Counted from the stretch's first letter, positions 1-9,356 are shown. The stretch: 64,000 nucleotides of DNA from OLB7 sp966250335 (GCA_966250335.1 CBINGZ010000015.1:1-64000); one strand, 5' to 3'. Numbers and translations: made by a program. Notes: a model not told the origin generated them from the letters alone.

Positions 1-138
1 CTCTCCGTATATTCCGGTATAATATACCACTATATCGCGGGACCAAACACCTAGTCTCAGGATACAGGGTGGGGGCACTCCTCGTTGTAAAAGCTAAATC
101 CTCCATGATTCCTGCGCGCAGTTCAGCACCGCGAACAA
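1..138. other. Non-coding left edge with small inverted repeat
   Basis: No gene is visible here. The stretch is AT-richer than the rest of the window. It contains a 7-bp inverted repeat (7-13 with 21-27, 7-nt loop) lying downstream of the minus-strand glycosyltransferase, so it may belong to its 3' end. No clear T-run follows the hairpin. Confidence 0.4.
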
Positions 139-1095
139 CTACAACGGCAATATCTCCCCGATCGCTCTTAACACCTCCTCCTGCGATATCCCCGTGAACT
201 CCCGCCCCGGCGGAGGCATGATGACCCGCTGCTTCGCCGAAAGCGGTGCAAACGTCCGCGCATTCTCCTGCACCGGAGGATAGAGCCCCACGATCGGCGT
301 ATTCGACACCGATGCCAGATGCACGATCGAGGTATCCGCCGAAACCACCAGCCGTGAGCGGGAAACCACTGCGGCCGCCTCCAGGATATTGTCGGTGCGG
401 ATCGGCTGCGCCTCGCGGCGCATGGCGCAGATCTCGTCGGCGTGATAGCGGTCGTGCGGGGTGGAGAGGACGGCCACGCTGTAGCGGCGGCTCAGCTCCT
501 GCACGATCCGTTCCCAGTTCTCCAGCCCCCAGTAGCGCGATTTGTCGCCCGCCGATATGTTTACCGAGACGATTCCGTTGTCTCCCGGCCTCAACTGCTG
601 ATCGATCCTTCGCATCATGTCGTCGGGGATGCCGAGGGTGGGGCGGCGGCTGGGATGATAGTCGTCGGCGAAATATCTGATCGGCGCAAGCATCCGGTCG
701 ATGTAATGCCTGGGATCTTCGGCGGGGGGGAGCTCCGCGCGGAACGGCTGCCATCCGGCGTTCGAGGGATGCCCCATCGTGAACCGTGCGTCGATCAGAT
801 CGGCGATCACTCTGGAGGTGGTCGACCTGTGATCCTTGGGGTCGATGTAGAGATCGAACCGCTTCCCGCGCAGCTCGGAGATCAGCCGGGGGAGCCGCAT
901 CAGGCCGTGCGTCACCGGGATCACATCGTTCACCGAGGGATGATGCCTCGGGATGATCATGCTCGTCTCGGCGGCAATCACGGAGATATGGGCGCCGGGA
1001 AAGATCCAGCGGAGCGCGTTGAACAGGGGAGTGGTGAGGATCATATCCCCAAGCTTCCCGAGTTGCAGGACTGCTATGGTACGTGGAGTCTCCAA
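139..1095 (-). CDS. Glycosyltransferase family 9 (ADP-heptose:LPS heptosyltransferase-like)
   Basis: A 318-aa GT9 protein. The N-terminus carries the family nucleotide-binding start LQLGKLGDMILTTPLFNALR (residues 10-29). The C-terminal half has the ADP-sugar site motif SADTSIVHLASVSNTPIVGL near residues 252-271, with the conserved Asp and His. GT9 enzymes transfer heptose (or another ADP-activated sugar) to the inner core of lipopolysaccharide on the inner face of the cytoplasmic membrane. Length is slightly below that of classical WaaC/WaaF. The exact acceptor cannot be told from sequence. It sits alone on the minus strand, about 75 bp downstream of the permease gene, and could be co-transcribed with it. 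Confidence 0.85.
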   Translation of the reverse strand: METPRTIAVLQLGKLGDMILTTPLFNALRWIFPGAHISVIAAETSMIIPRHHPSVNDVIPVTHGLMRLPRLISELRGKRFDLYIDPKDHRSTTSRVIADLIDARFTMGHPSNAGWQPFRAELPPAEDPRHYIDRMLAPIRYFADDYHPSRRPTLGIPDDMMRRIDQQLRPGDNGIVSVNISAGDKSRYWGLENWERIVQELSRRYSVAVLSTPHDRYHADEICAMRREAQPIRTDNILEAAAVVSRSRLVVSADTSIVHLASVSNTPIVGLYPPVQENARTFAPLSAKQRVIMPPPGREFTGISQEEVLRAIGEILPL

Positions 1096-1171
1096 AAGGG
1101 GGCCGTATCGTTGCAGGATGAGATCGGGTCCGGAACGGCGATCGGTCGTTCCGGACCCGACTGAGAGAATA

Positions 1172-2707
1172 TCAGGCTCCCGGCGTGGCGTTCGCGTCCG
1201 GGTGCGTCGGCCGTTTGGACCGATAGTAGAAATAGAAGGGAATCCCCAGTGCCACCAGCACGATGCCGAACAGCGAGTTGATGATTCCAGGGTTACCGGC
1301 CGCCACCGACGCCTGATAGTTCGTGATGTCGTTGTACACCGTCAGCACGAGATAGATGAGGGCGAACAGCACGAACAATGCCGGAACGACGGGATATCCC
1401 GGTACACGATACGGTCTTGGTGTGTTCGGCTCCTTTTTCCGCAGGACGAACAGTCCCACAGCTCCGGCCGTGTAGAACATCCAGCTCACGAAGATCAGCA
1501 TGTCGGTCAGCGTGTCGAAAGAGCCACTGAAGAGCAGGATGATGCTCCACAGCGCCTGAACCCACAACGACCAGCCGGGCGTCTGGAATCGAGGATGAGT
1601 CTTCCCGAGAAAACGTGGAAAGACGTTCTTCCGTGCCATGGAGAAATATACTCGCGCGCTGACGAGAATGGTTCCGTTCGTGGTTCCGAACGTTGAAATC
1701 ATAACCGCCGCCGCGATCCACTGCCCTCCGCCGGTGAAAAATCGCTCGGCGACATCGGCCGCCACCAGCTTCGAACCTGCCATGTTGTCGATCGGCATGA
1801 CATAGAGGTAGGCAAGATTGATCAACAGATAGACGGTGATGATGATCGTCATGCCGTAAATCAGGGCTCGCGGAATATTCCTCTGCGGACGGACCACCTC
1901 GCCCGCGATATATGTGACGTTGTTCCAGCCGTCGTATGCCCAGAAGGCTTTCTGAAGCGCGGCGGCGATCGCCAGCGCAATGCCGAGCGTTCCGATATTG
2001 CCTGCCGCGGATGATGCGCTCTCCGCGGTCAGGTTGGCCGCATTCCCTACGCCCGGCAACGTGAACGCCATGACGACGAGCACGGCGATGGCGAGAACCT
2101 TGGAGACGGTAAAGATATTCTGGACAACCCCGCCGAATCTGACGCCGAGATAGTTGATCAGTGTCAGCAGGGCGATCAGGATCGCCGCCACCATCTTGAC
2201 GCCGATCTCTGCAAACGGATGTATCGTTCCGATACCGTAGATGTTGATTGCAAACGCTTCGGTTTCAGGGGAGAGATGGGGGAGGGCGATGAATTGCGTG
2301 AGGTATTCCGAGAAGACGTAGGCGATGCTTGCTATGGAGCCGGTCTGAATCACTATGAAGATCGCCCATCCGTAGATATAGGCGAAACCGGCGCCGTACA
2401 TCCTGTCGAAGAAAATGTACTGCCCGCCCGTCTCCGGAATCATGCTGGCGATCTCCGCGTTCGTCAGTGCGCCGAACAGCGTGATGATGCCGGCCAGAAT
2501 CCATATGCCGAGCAATACTTCCGGCGAGCCGAGCCCATGCCCGATGAGATCATTTGCCATGACCCCGGGGTTGCGGAAGATGCCCGACCCGACCACGGCC
2601 CCCACCACGATCATCGTCGTCGTGAAGACGCCGAGCGTGGGGAGCAGTCCGCGATTGACGTGCGACGTCCCGCCGCGATGATGTCCAGCGTTCGATTCGT
2701 GTGACAA
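1172..2707 (-). CDS. APC-family amino acid permease
   Basis: A 511-aa integral membrane protein of the amino acid-polyamine-organocation superfamily. About twelve hydrophobic segments are visible. The first contains VVGSGIFRNPG, the unwound TM1 substrate/sodium motif of the LeuT fold. A second conserved stretch, EIASMIPETGGQYIFFDRMYG, follows in TM2-3. It should import an amino acid across the inner membrane; the substrate is unknown. Start choice: a GTG at 2740 and an ATG at 2734 are in frame, but a textbook ribosome site (GGAGG, 5 nt spacing) precedes a TTG at 2707, so I prefer that. A 9-bp hairpin sits directly upstream. Confidence 0.88.
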   Translation of the reverse strand: MSHESNAGHHRGGTSHVNRGLLPTLGVFTTTMIVVGAVVGSGIFRNPGVMANDLIGHGLGSPEVLLGIWILAGIITLFGALTNAEIASMIPETGGQYIFFDRMYGAGFAYIYGWAIFIVIQTGSIASIAYVFSEYLTQFIALPHLSPETEAFAINIYGIGTIHPFAEIGVKMVAAILIALLTLINYLGVRFGGVVQNIFTVSKVLAIAVLVVMAFTLPGVGNAANLTAESASSAAGNIGTLGIALAIAAALQKAFWAYDGWNNVTYIAGEVVRPQRNIPRALIYGMTIIITVYLLINLAYLYVMPIDNMAGSKLVAADVAERFFTGGGQWIAAAVMISTFGTTNGTILVSARVYFSMARKNVFPRFLGKTHPRFQTPGWSLWVQALWSIILLFSGSFDTLTDMLIFVSWMFYTAGAVGLFVLRKKEPNTPRPYRVPGYPVVPALFVLFALIYLVLTVYNDITNYQASVAAGNPGIINSLFGIVLVALGIPFYFYYRSKRPTHPDANATPGA

Positions 2708-2740
2708 GGGTTCCTCCAGAGTGTAGCCGTACATCGGCAC

Positions 2741-2773
2741 GGGAGACGCGCCCCCTATGATCGGGCGTCTCCC
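2741..2773 (-). promoter_or_regulatory. Hairpin abutting the permease start
   Basis: A perfect 9-bp inverted repeat (2741-2749 with 2765-2773, 15-nt loop) lies between the sixA stop and the possible GTG start of the APC permease. It could end sixA transcripts or act in the permease leader. There is no U-run on the minus-strand side, so a Rho-independent terminator is not well supported. Confidence 0.45.
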
Positions 2774-2822
2774 GGCCGTCTCCTTCGATGCGGATGCGGG
2801 GCGTTCAGCCTGCCGGCAGAAT

Positions 2823-3317
2823 TCAGCCGAGCAGGCGTTCCAACAGTTTCGGCGGAAGGTGCCAGAGAAGTTTCCCCTGGCTCTGCGGACGGAACCGGAT
2901 CAGCTCGATCGCGGTGACCGAGCATTTCCTGATCTCCAGCGCCAGCCGTCCCCCGGAGCAGAGCGCCTCGGCGACGATCCCCAGGTTCGGCTGATGTCCC
3001 ACCAGCAGCAGGTGCTCCACATCGGCGTTCTCCTTCAGCAGTTCGTCGGTGTCGGCGAACCGGGCGTTGGGAGCAAGACGCGTGTCGAAACGGATCTCCT
3101 CCCGATGTTCCGTGATGCGCGCGGTGATCTCGGCGGTCTGCCGCGCCCGGTCGTACGGGCTTGCGATGATCCTGTCGAACGTGACGCCGAGCTTCATCAG
3201 GCTCTTCGCCACCAGCGCGGTCCGCAGCGTCCCCTTTTCGGTAAGGCGACGTTCGGCGTCGGCGCCGGGATGCTTCAGTTCCTCTGCCGTGCCGTGCCGC
3301 AGAAGGTAGACTATCAT
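2823..3317 (-). CDS. sixA: Phosphohistidine phosphatase SixA-like (histidine phosphatase superfamily)
   Basis: A 164-aa histidine phosphatase. It begins MIVYLLRHGTAE, where RHG holds the catalytic His. It continues with ASPYDRARQTAE, the second phosphate-pocket Arg motif, and has the second catalytic His in LLLVGHQPNLG (about residues 109-119). The short size and the GHQPNLG motif are typical of SixA, which removes phosphate from His-containing phosphotransfer domains. The open frame continues upstream, but the extra ~105 residues are Arg-rich and unlike the family, so I start at the ATG at 3317. Confidence 0.86.
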   Translation of the reverse strand: MIVYLLRHGTAEELKHPGADAERRLTEKGTLRTALVAKSLMKLGVTFDRIIASPYDRARQTAEITARITEHREEIRFDTRLAPNARFADTDELLKENADVEHLLLVGHQPNLGIVAEALCSGGRLALEIRKCSVTAIELIRFRPQSQGKLLWHLPPKLLERLLG

Positions 3318-3588
3318 GGTATCGGGGTCGATTGTGAAGGAAGGGCTCGACGGGTTCCCTTCGCGCTCCGCATGTAAGGGGGGCAAGATAAAACGTCGCC
3401 GCAGAACATGATCATCCCTCCGCGAGACAAACCTTACGAATCGACGGAAAAGAGGCCGATTTGGTAGTGAACACGATCCGACGCTACTTTCCCCGTCGAT
3501 CGCTTCCCGGCTGACTGGGGCCGGGCGCGCGATCCGGAACCTGCAGCCCCGGGGCGCGGTTCTCCCCTCATTTCTGGAGATACATACC

Positions 3589-3912
3589 ATGCCGAAACTT
3601 CCACCTCCTCCGCAGACATATATCGAGTTCATCTCGCGCTATCCCAAACTCGACGTCGCCTGGCGGGCGATCAACGCCGCCGGAGAGGAGGGACCGCTCG
3701 ATGAGAAAACCCGGCGTCTGGTGAAACTCGCGATCGCCATAGGGGCAATGAGGGAAGGGGCGGTTCACTCGAACGTCAGAAAGGCGGCAGCCGCCGGCGT
3801 TACGCCCGAGGAGATCGAACAGGTGGTGGCGCTGGCGGCCGGAACGCTCGGCCTTCCGTCGACCGTGGCGATCTTCTCGTGGATCCGCGACACAAAGGCT
3901 CCCAGGGAATGA
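3589..3912 (+). CDS. Carboxymuconolactone decarboxylase (CMD/AhpD-fold) family protein
   Basis: A 107-aa all-helical CMD-domain protein. The core runs EKTRRLVKLAIAIG (about 40-53), then REGAVHSNVRKAAAAGVTPE and a C-terminal helix VALAAGTLGLPSTVAIF. The AhpD-type redox pair CxxC is absent; the His of the core is kept (AVHSN). It is therefore more like the non-peroxidase CMD proteins than an alkylhydroperoxidase. The stop codon overlaps the start of mobA (ATGA), so the two are translationally coupled, but no shared function is obvious. Confidence 0.8.
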   Translation: MPKLPPPPQTYIEFISRYPKLDVAWRAINAAGEEGPLDEKTRRLVKLAIAIGAMREGAVHSNVRKAAAAGVTPEEIEQVVALAAGTLGLPSTVAIFSWIRDTKAPRE

Positions 3913-4523
3913 AAGCCGGGGGAGAGGGCGCAGATAAATCGCGCGGCGATCTTTTAATCGCGGTGACGGCGGGGGGGAGCGGAAGCAGGATGGGCCGCGA
4001 CAAGGCCGGGTTGATCTATCGCGGTGAGACCTGGCTGGAACGGGTCGTGCGCGCGTCGCTTGCGACGGAGCTGCCGGTCGTCGTCGTCGGACGGACCGTG
4101 CCGCCCGAATGGCCGTTCGACGACGTGGCCTTCCTTGTCGACGAACGCCCCGGCATGGGACCGATCGGCGGACTCCGCACTGCTCTGGCGCATGCCGGCG
4201 CCGGAATCATCGCCGTCGCCTGCGATATGCCGCTGATAACGACCGGGGCGATGGAATGGCTGATCGGGGAGGATGCCCGCGCGGGCGGAATCGACGGAAC
4301 GGTGGTGCGGCTGAACGGCTCGGTGGAACCGCTCTTCTCGATCTATCGTACTACGCTCATTCCCGTCGTCGATGAGCTGATCGCCGGGGAACGCTACGCG
4401 TTGAAAGGATTGATCGAACGGGGGGAATTCACCTTCGTCGACATCCCCCCATACCTCTCCCGAGCCGTGGAGAACCTCAACACGCCGGACGACCTCGGGC
4501 GTCTCCCGTCCGAGGTCGCGTAA
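3909..4523 (+). CDS. mobA: Molybdenum cofactor guanylyltransferase
   Basis: A 204-aa nucleotidyltransferase of the MobA type. It adds GMP to molybdopterin to give the bis-MGD or MGD cofactor in the cytoplasm. Near the N-terminus it has the GTP-binding signature AGGSGSRMGRDKA with the conserved Arg and Lys. Further on are DERPGMGPIGGL and the metal-binding Asp in VACDMPL. I start at the ATG at 3909, which overlaps the stop of the CMD gene, rather than the ATG at 3879 inside that gene. No molybdoenzyme is seen in the window; a MOSC protein lies at 55.3 kb. Confidence 0.88.
   Translation: MKAGGEGADKSRGDLLIAVTAGGSGSRMGRDKAGLIYRGETWLERVVRASLATELPVVVVGRTVPPEWPFDDVAFLVDERPGMGPIGGLRTALAHAGAGIIAVACDMPLITTGAMEWLIGEDARAGGIDGTVVRLNGSVEPLFSIYRTTLIPVVDELIAGERYALKGLIERGEFTFVDIPPYLSRAVENLNTPDDLGRLPSEVA
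4490..4518. terminator. Possible bidirectional terminator at mobA 3' end
   Basis: A perfect 9-bp GC-rich stem (4490-4498 with 4510-4518, 11-nt loop) overlaps the last codons of mobA, just before the convergent maf gene (15 nt between stops). It lacks a U-run, so it is a weak candidate. Confidence 0.35.
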
Positions 4524-4538
4524 TCGTTCGTCCCGACT

Positions 4539-5141
4539 CTATTCCACGGCTGTTCTTCTCGCCGCCTCGGCTCCCAGCTCACGCAGCGTCAGATAGACCT
4601 TGGTGATCGGCAGTCCCATCACCGTGTAGAAATCTCCGCAGATCCTGTTGATGAAGACGGCGCCGTAGTCGTCCTGAATCCCGTACGCCCCCGCCTTGTC
4701 GAGCGACGAGCCGGTGGCGACGTAGGTCGATATCTCGTCCGGCGACAGATCGCGGAAGGTGACCTCCGCCTCGTCGTGATCGACGATCGTTCTGCCGCTC
4801 TCGAGATCGATGCAGGCGAACCCCGTGTAGACGACATGGGTGTTCCCGCTCAGTCGTCCCAGCATATCGGCCGCCTCCTCATGGTCGGCGGGCTTTCCGA
4901 GGACCTCGCCGTTCAGAAAAACGGTGGTGTCCGAGCCGAGCACGACCCCGCTGCTCCGTCCCTCGGCCACCGTCTCCGCTTTCAACAGTGCGAGACGTTT
5001 CACCATCGCGATCGGGCCTTCGTCGGGGAGGCATGTCTCGTCGGCATCGGGAGGGACGACATCGAAGGTGGCCCCCATCTGGCGCAGAAGCTGCTGCCTC
5101 CTCGGGGAGGAGGAGGCGAGAATGACATGAGGTAGCGTCAT
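4539..5141 (-). CDS. maf: Maf-like nucleoside triphosphate pyrophosphatase
   Basis: A 200-aa Maf/HAM1-fold protein. The N-terminal ILASSSPRRQQLL is the family signature. GSDTTV (about residues 68-73) holds the catalytic Asp, and the later DKAGAYGIQD matches the substrate loop of the YhdE type, which prefers dTTP and UTP. The role is to hydrolyse non-canonical or excess pyrimidine nucleotides. It lies 25 bp downstream of hemF on the same strand and is probably co-transcribed. Confidence 0.92.
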   Translation of the reverse strand: MTLPHVILASSSPRRQQLLRQMGATFDVVPPDADETCLPDEGPIAMVKRLALLKAETVAEGRSSGVVLGSDTTVFLNGEVLGKPADHEEAADMLGRLSGNTHVVYTGFACIDLESGRTIVDHDEAEVTFRDLSPDEISTYVATGSSLDKAGAYGIQDDYGAVFINRICGDFYTVMGLPITKVYLTLRELGAEAARRTAVE

Positions 5142-5166
5142 ATAGTCGGAAGAGTTGGGAAGATCG

Positions 5167-6126
5167 TTAGATGATGTTCTTGTCGCCCGCCGGCTCCCTA
5201 TCCGCCGCGACGGTTTTATCGGCGGCCCAGTCGCGCGGGTTCCGCAGCCATCCCATCAGCGTCCGCTCGGAGTCGGTGGTCTCCATCGGCGCGTCGTAGT
5301 CGAAATGGACGATGGGGGGAAGGCTCATCAGGATGCTCTCGGTGCGTCCCTGCGTCTCCAGTCCGAAGATCGTGCCGCGATCGTAGACCAGGTTGAACTC
5401 GACGTAGCGTCCCCTCCTGAGCAGCTGGAACTTCTTCTCCCGCTCGGTGAACTCCTCTTCTTTATGTCGCTCGACGATAGGGATGTAGGCTTCGATGAAC
5501 GACGAGCCGACCGATTGCTGGAACGACATCCACCGCTCCATCTCCTCGGGAGTTCCACGCAGATGATCGTAGAAGAGGCCGCCGATCCCCCTCGCCTCCC
5601 GACGATGTCTGATGTAGAAATATTCGTCGCACCATTTCTTGAACCTGGGGTAGAGGTCGGCGCCGAACGGATCGCAGGCGCGCTTCAGGGTCGTGTGGAA
5701 ATGGATCGCATCCTCCTCGTTCGCCGTGTAGGGGGTAAGATCGGCTCCGCCGCCGAACCATGCGTCCCCCGCCGAGGTCTCCAGATAGCGGAAGTTCGCG
5801 TGAACGGTCGGCACTCTGGGGGAACGGGGGTGGATGACGAGCGAGACCCCGGTCGCGAAGAAGGTATCTCCCGCGATATTCATCTTGCGGCTCATCGACT
5901 CGCTGATCTCGCCGTGAACCGTCGAGATGTTGACGCCCCCCTTCTCGAACACGTTCCCGTCGGAAAGGACGCGCGAGGCGCCGCCGCCGCCGCCGGGACG
6001 TTCCCACCTGTCCTCATGAAATACCGCGCCGCCGTCGACGGTCTCCAGCGCCCGGCAGATCGAATCCTGGAGCGATGCGGCCAGCGCCGCCATTCTGTCA
6101 CGAATCGGGGTTGATATGCTTGTCAT
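5167..6126 (-). CDS. hemF: Oxygen-dependent coproporphyrinogen-III oxidase
   Basis: A 319-aa HemF. It converts coproporphyrinogen III to protoporphyrinogen IX using O2, in the cytoplasm. Clear signatures are GGASRVLSDGNVFEKGGVN near residues 46-64, WFGGGADLTPY, and GRYVEFNLVYDRGTIFGLET. The open frame runs further upstream to 6663 across the recG start, but homology begins at MTSISTPIRDRM, so I start at 6126. It is divergent from recG and upstream of maf. The gene supports an aerobic or microaerobic lifestyle. Confidence 0.95.
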   Translation of the reverse strand: MTSISTPIRDRMAALAASLQDSICRALETVDGGAVFHEDRWERPGGGGGASRVLSDGNVFEKGGVNISTVHGEISESMSRKMNIAGDTFFATGVSLVIHPRSPRVPTVHANFRYLETSAGDAWFGGGADLTPYTANEEDAIHFHTTLKRACDPFGADLYPRFKKWCDEYFYIRHRREARGIGGLFYDHLRGTPEEMERWMSFQQSVGSSFIEAYIPIVERHKEEEFTEREKKFQLLRRGRYVEFNLVYDRGTIFGLETQGRTESILMSLPPIVHFDYDAPMETTDSERTLMGWLRNPRDWAADKTVAADREPAGDKNII

Positions 6127-6223
6127 GTATGGTTGAAGGAGATAGTTGTTCGAATGGTCTCCGAGGGCTACATTATCCGCCTGTCGACGACCCGAACACC
6201 ATTCGACGCGATACCATTCATAG

Positions 6224-8443
6224 ATGGCAGCAAAGGCAAAAGATAAGAGTTTAAAAGCTCCCGACGCTTCTCCCAAGGGGACGGAGCAGTACCCCCTCCA
6301 GTTCATCAAGGGGATCGGACCCGCACGCGCCGCCGCGCTGGCGGAGGCCGGCGTCCGTACGTTGCGCGATCTTCTTCTGTTCCCCCCGAAGGGGTACCTC
6401 GACCGGCGGACCGTTCTTCCGCTCCGCAAGACGAGGCTGCTGCTGGGGGGAGAGGAAGGGGTGCCGGACCAGGTCACGAGCATCGTCGAGGTGCGGAGGA
6501 TGCAGCTGTTCGATGTCGGGAAGGGGAGAAAGCGCCTGACTATACGGGTCGCCGACGAGACGGGGGAGGCGAGCCTGGTCTTCTTCCAGGGGGCGCAGTA
6601 CTTCATCAAGTCGTACCAGCCGGGGGATCTTCTGGCCGTGAGCGGCGTGCCGGAGATCTTCAACGGCTCCCTTCAGTGGACCCACCCGGAGATCGAGAAG
6701 CTGGAGCGGGAGGAGGAACAGCTCATCCACAGCGGAAGGATCATTCCGCAGTACCGTGAGCCGGCGAAGATGAAATCGGCCGGGCTTACCTCGCGGGCGA
6801 TGCGGAGGCTGATCGAGGCGATGCTCGAACGCCACGGCGAGGCGGAGCTGACCGAGACGCTGAACGACGAGATCCGCGAGAAGTACGATCTGATGTCGTT
6901 CCCCACGGCGGTCCGCGAGATGCATTTCCCCACCGACGAGGAGGCGCTCGACCGCGCGCTCTTCCGGATGAAGTTCGAGGAACTCTTCTACTTCGAGCTC
7001 GGCCTCGCGGTCCGGAAGGAAATATCGCGGACGGAGGCTCCAGGCATCGCCTTCGACGTCCACAGCCAGCTTGCGCGGCGTCTGCTCGATTCGCTCGGCT
7101 TCAAGCTGACCGGCGCGCAGACACGGGCGCTGAAACAGATTCTGGAGAGGATGTCGCTTCCGCAGGCGATGAACATTCTTCTTCAGGGAGATGTCGGTTC
7201 CGGCAAGACGGTGGTCGCCGTGCTCGCCATGCTGGTCGCGGTCGACAGCGGCTATCAGTGCGCCTTCATGGCTCCGACGGAAATCCTCGCCGAGCAGCAC
7301 CTCCGTACCCTCACGAAGATGTTCGAGGGGCTGCCGGTCAGGATCACGCAGCTCGTCGGAGGGCAGAAGAAGCGGATGCGGGAGGAGATCCTCTATCAGA
7401 TCCGGAACAACGAGGTGCAGATCGTCGTCGGCACCCATGCGCTCTTCCAGGAGGATGTGGAGTACGCCAATCTCGGCCTTGTCGTGATCGACGAGCAGCA
7501 CAGGTTCGGCGTGGAGCAGCGCGCCCGGCTCCGGAACAAGGGGCGCAAGCCGGACATGCTGATCATGACGGCAACCCCGATCCCTCGAACCCTGACGATG
7601 ACCCTCTACGGCGATCTCGACGTCGCCGTGATCGACGAGCTGCCGGCCAACCGCCGCCCGGTGCGGACCGCCGTCCGATTTGAATCGCAGCTCGATGAGA
7701 TCTGGAACTTCGTCCGGATGGAGGCGGCGTCGGGACGGCAGGCGTACGTGGTCTATCCGCTGGTGGAGAAGTCGGAGAAGCTGGAGGCGAAGTCGGCGGT
7801 GGAGCATTATGAATTTCTGCGGGAGCATGTCTTCGAGGAGTTCAAGGTCGGTCTTCTGCACGGTCAGATGTTCTGGTACGAGAAGGAGGACGCGATGCGC
7901 GACTTCCTGGCGCGGAAGATCGATATCCTGGTCTCGACCACCGTGATCGAGGTCGGGATCGATATTCCGAACGCAAGCGTTATGGTGATCGAGAACGCCG
8001 AGCGGTTCGGGCTCTCGCAGCTTCATCAGCTTCGGGGGCGGGTGGGGAGAGGGAACGACCAGTCGTACTGTATCCTTCTGACGAAGGATCATTTCCGCTA
8101 TCATCTCCGTCCAGGAATGTCGCAGAACGATGCGCGGCAGGAGCGGAAGGCGGTGATACGTCGCCTGCGGGCAATGGAGGAGACGAACGACGGGTTCAGG
8201 ATCAGCGAGATCGACCTGGAGCTGCGGGGACCGGGGGATGTGGTCGGAACGCGCCAGAGCGGACTGCCGGAGTTCAGTCACGCCAACATCGTGACGGACG
8301 GACCGATCGTTGCCCTTGCGCGCGAGGCCGCGTTCGGAGTGGTCGAGGAGGATCCCGAACTGACCATGCCGAAACATGCCTTGATCGCCTCCGCGTTCGG
8401 CGACGCGGTCAAGCGGTCGATGAAGTTCGCGGATGTGGGGTAA
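6224..8443 (+). CDS. recG: ATP-dependent DNA helicase RecG
   Basis: A 739-aa RecG, which drives branch migration of stalled forks and Holliday junctions. An N-terminal helix-hairpin element (IKGIGPARAAALAEAG) is followed by the wedge/OB domain (about 80-190). The helicase motor then has Walker A GDVGSGKT, motif II DEQHRFGV and motif III TATPIPRTL. In the second motor domain are STTVIEVGIDIPNA and QLRGRVGRG. The C-terminal LELRGPGDVVGTRQSG is typical of RecG. Length and motif order are complete. Confidence 0.96.
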   Translation: MAAKAKDKSLKAPDASPKGTEQYPLQFIKGIGPARAAALAEAGVRTLRDLLLFPPKGYLDRRTVLPLRKTRLLLGGEEGVPDQVTSIVEVRRMQLFDVGKGRKRLTIRVADETGEASLVFFQGAQYFIKSYQPGDLLAVSGVPEIFNGSLQWTHPEIEKLEREEEQLIHSGRIIPQYREPAKMKSAGLTSRAMRRLIEAMLERHGEAELTETLNDEIREKYDLMSFPTAVREMHFPTDEEALDRALFRMKFEELFYFELGLAVRKEISRTEAPGIAFDVHSQLARRLLDSLGFKLTGAQTRALKQILERMSLPQAMNILLQGDVGSGKTVVAVLAMLVAVDSGYQCAFMAPTEILAEQHLRTLTKMFEGLPVRITQLVGGQKKRMREEILYQIRNNEVQIVVGTHALFQEDVEYANLGLVVIDEQHRFGVEQRARLRNKGRKPDMLIMTATPIPRTLTMTLYGDLDVAVIDELPANRRPVRTAVRFESQLDEIWNFVRMEAASGRQAYVVYPLVEKSEKLEAKSAVEHYEFLREHVFEEFKVGLLHGQMFWYEKEDAMRDFLARKIDILVSTTVIEVGIDIPNASVMVIENAERFGLSQLHQLRGRVGRGNDQSYCILLTKDHFRYHLRPGMSQNDARQERKAVIRRLRAMEETNDGFRISEIDLELRGPGDVVGTRQSGLPEFSHANIVTDGPIVALAREAAFGVVEEDPELTMPKHALIASAFGDAVKRSMKFADVG

Positions 8444-8576
8444 TCTTCGGTAATCTTGACTTTTTTTTACGAACGCGCTCGAATTGGTCTGAACTATCCC
8501 GTATCTTCCACCCGATGCAGTCCCATCGGCAGGCTGCGGATCGTCAACGCCATCAGGGTGCCATGAGATAACCGAT

Positions 8577-9341
8577 ATGAAAGTACAGCTCATCCCGCTC
8601 TTTCTCTCCGGTCTCGCCCTTTTTCTTGTCGCGATTTCCGGGTCGGAGCGGGCGTTCGCCCAGCCTGGGGAGATCCCCGGCGACGATGTCTACGATGAGG
8701 AGCTCTGGTTCGACACGATCCGCACGCCGACCTTCGACGACCTTCATTTCTACAGCGGTCTGGCGATGCCGATCGGCTCGTTCGCGGCGGCGGGGGGAAA
8801 GAACCCGGGATATGCTGAGACCGGCCCCCTGGTCGGGATCGATTACGCCATCTACGCCGACTCCATCAACCACTCTCCCCGCTGGGTCTCCAGTCTGATC
8901 TTCACGCGCAACGGCTCGGATGCCGGGGCGGTTCGCAGCGCCATCAACCAGCGGTTCGAGCTCCCGACCGAGGCGAAGGTCGACGTCGGGCCGTGGTATG
9001 CCCTGACGACCATGACCGGGTTCGAGTTCAGGTTCCCGGTATCTCCCGTGATGCGTCTGGGGGTCGCCGCGCAGATCGGGTTCGGTGTGGGGAGCAGCTC
9101 GGAAGTGACCCTCTCCTCCGATTCGGCGTCGCTGGTGCAGCGTTCGAACGTGGCGGCCGCTCCCGCATACGGCGGCGCGTTCACCCTGACGGTGAATGAG
9201 CGGCTCGGGTTCGGGCTGCGCTTCAACAGCATGAAGATCACCTACGACCTGATGACGATGGAACTGGAAGGGCAGGCGAAGGCGATCTTCTACGAGCAGC
9301 AGATGGATATGCTCAGTCTCTACGTCGGTTATTCCCTCTAA
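8577..9341 (+). CDS. Secreted hypothetical protein, probable outer-membrane beta-barrel
   Basis: A 254-aa protein of unknown role. It starts with a clear signal peptide (hydrophobic residues about 5-22, cleavage likely after AFA at about residue 28). The rest consists of alternating hydrophobic/polar strands, Gly-rich turns and many Tyr/Phe residues, ending YVGYSL. A C-terminal aromatic/Leu end is common for outer-membrane barrels. The next gene starts 15 nt downstream, so the two may be one unit. No named family recognised. Confidence 0.65.
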   Translation: MKVQLIPLFLSGLALFLVAISGSERAFAQPGEIPGDDVYDEELWFDTIRTPTFDDLHFYSGLAMPIGSFAAAGGKNPGYAETGPLVGIDYAIYADSINHSPRWVSSLIFTRNGSDAGAVRSAINQRFELPTEAKVDVGPWYALTTMTGFEFRFPVSPVMRLGVAAQIGFGVGSSSEVTLSSDSASLVQRSNVAAAPAYGGAFTLTVNERLGFGLRFNSMKITYDLMTMELEGQAKAIFYEQQMDMLSLYVGYSL

Positions 9342-9356
9342 CGATCCACCCTCTTC

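Noticed and set aside
6251..8593. 780-aa minus-strand frame opposite recG
   Set aside because: RecG on the plus strand has all helicase motifs; the antisense frame stays open only because of high GC content and codon bias.
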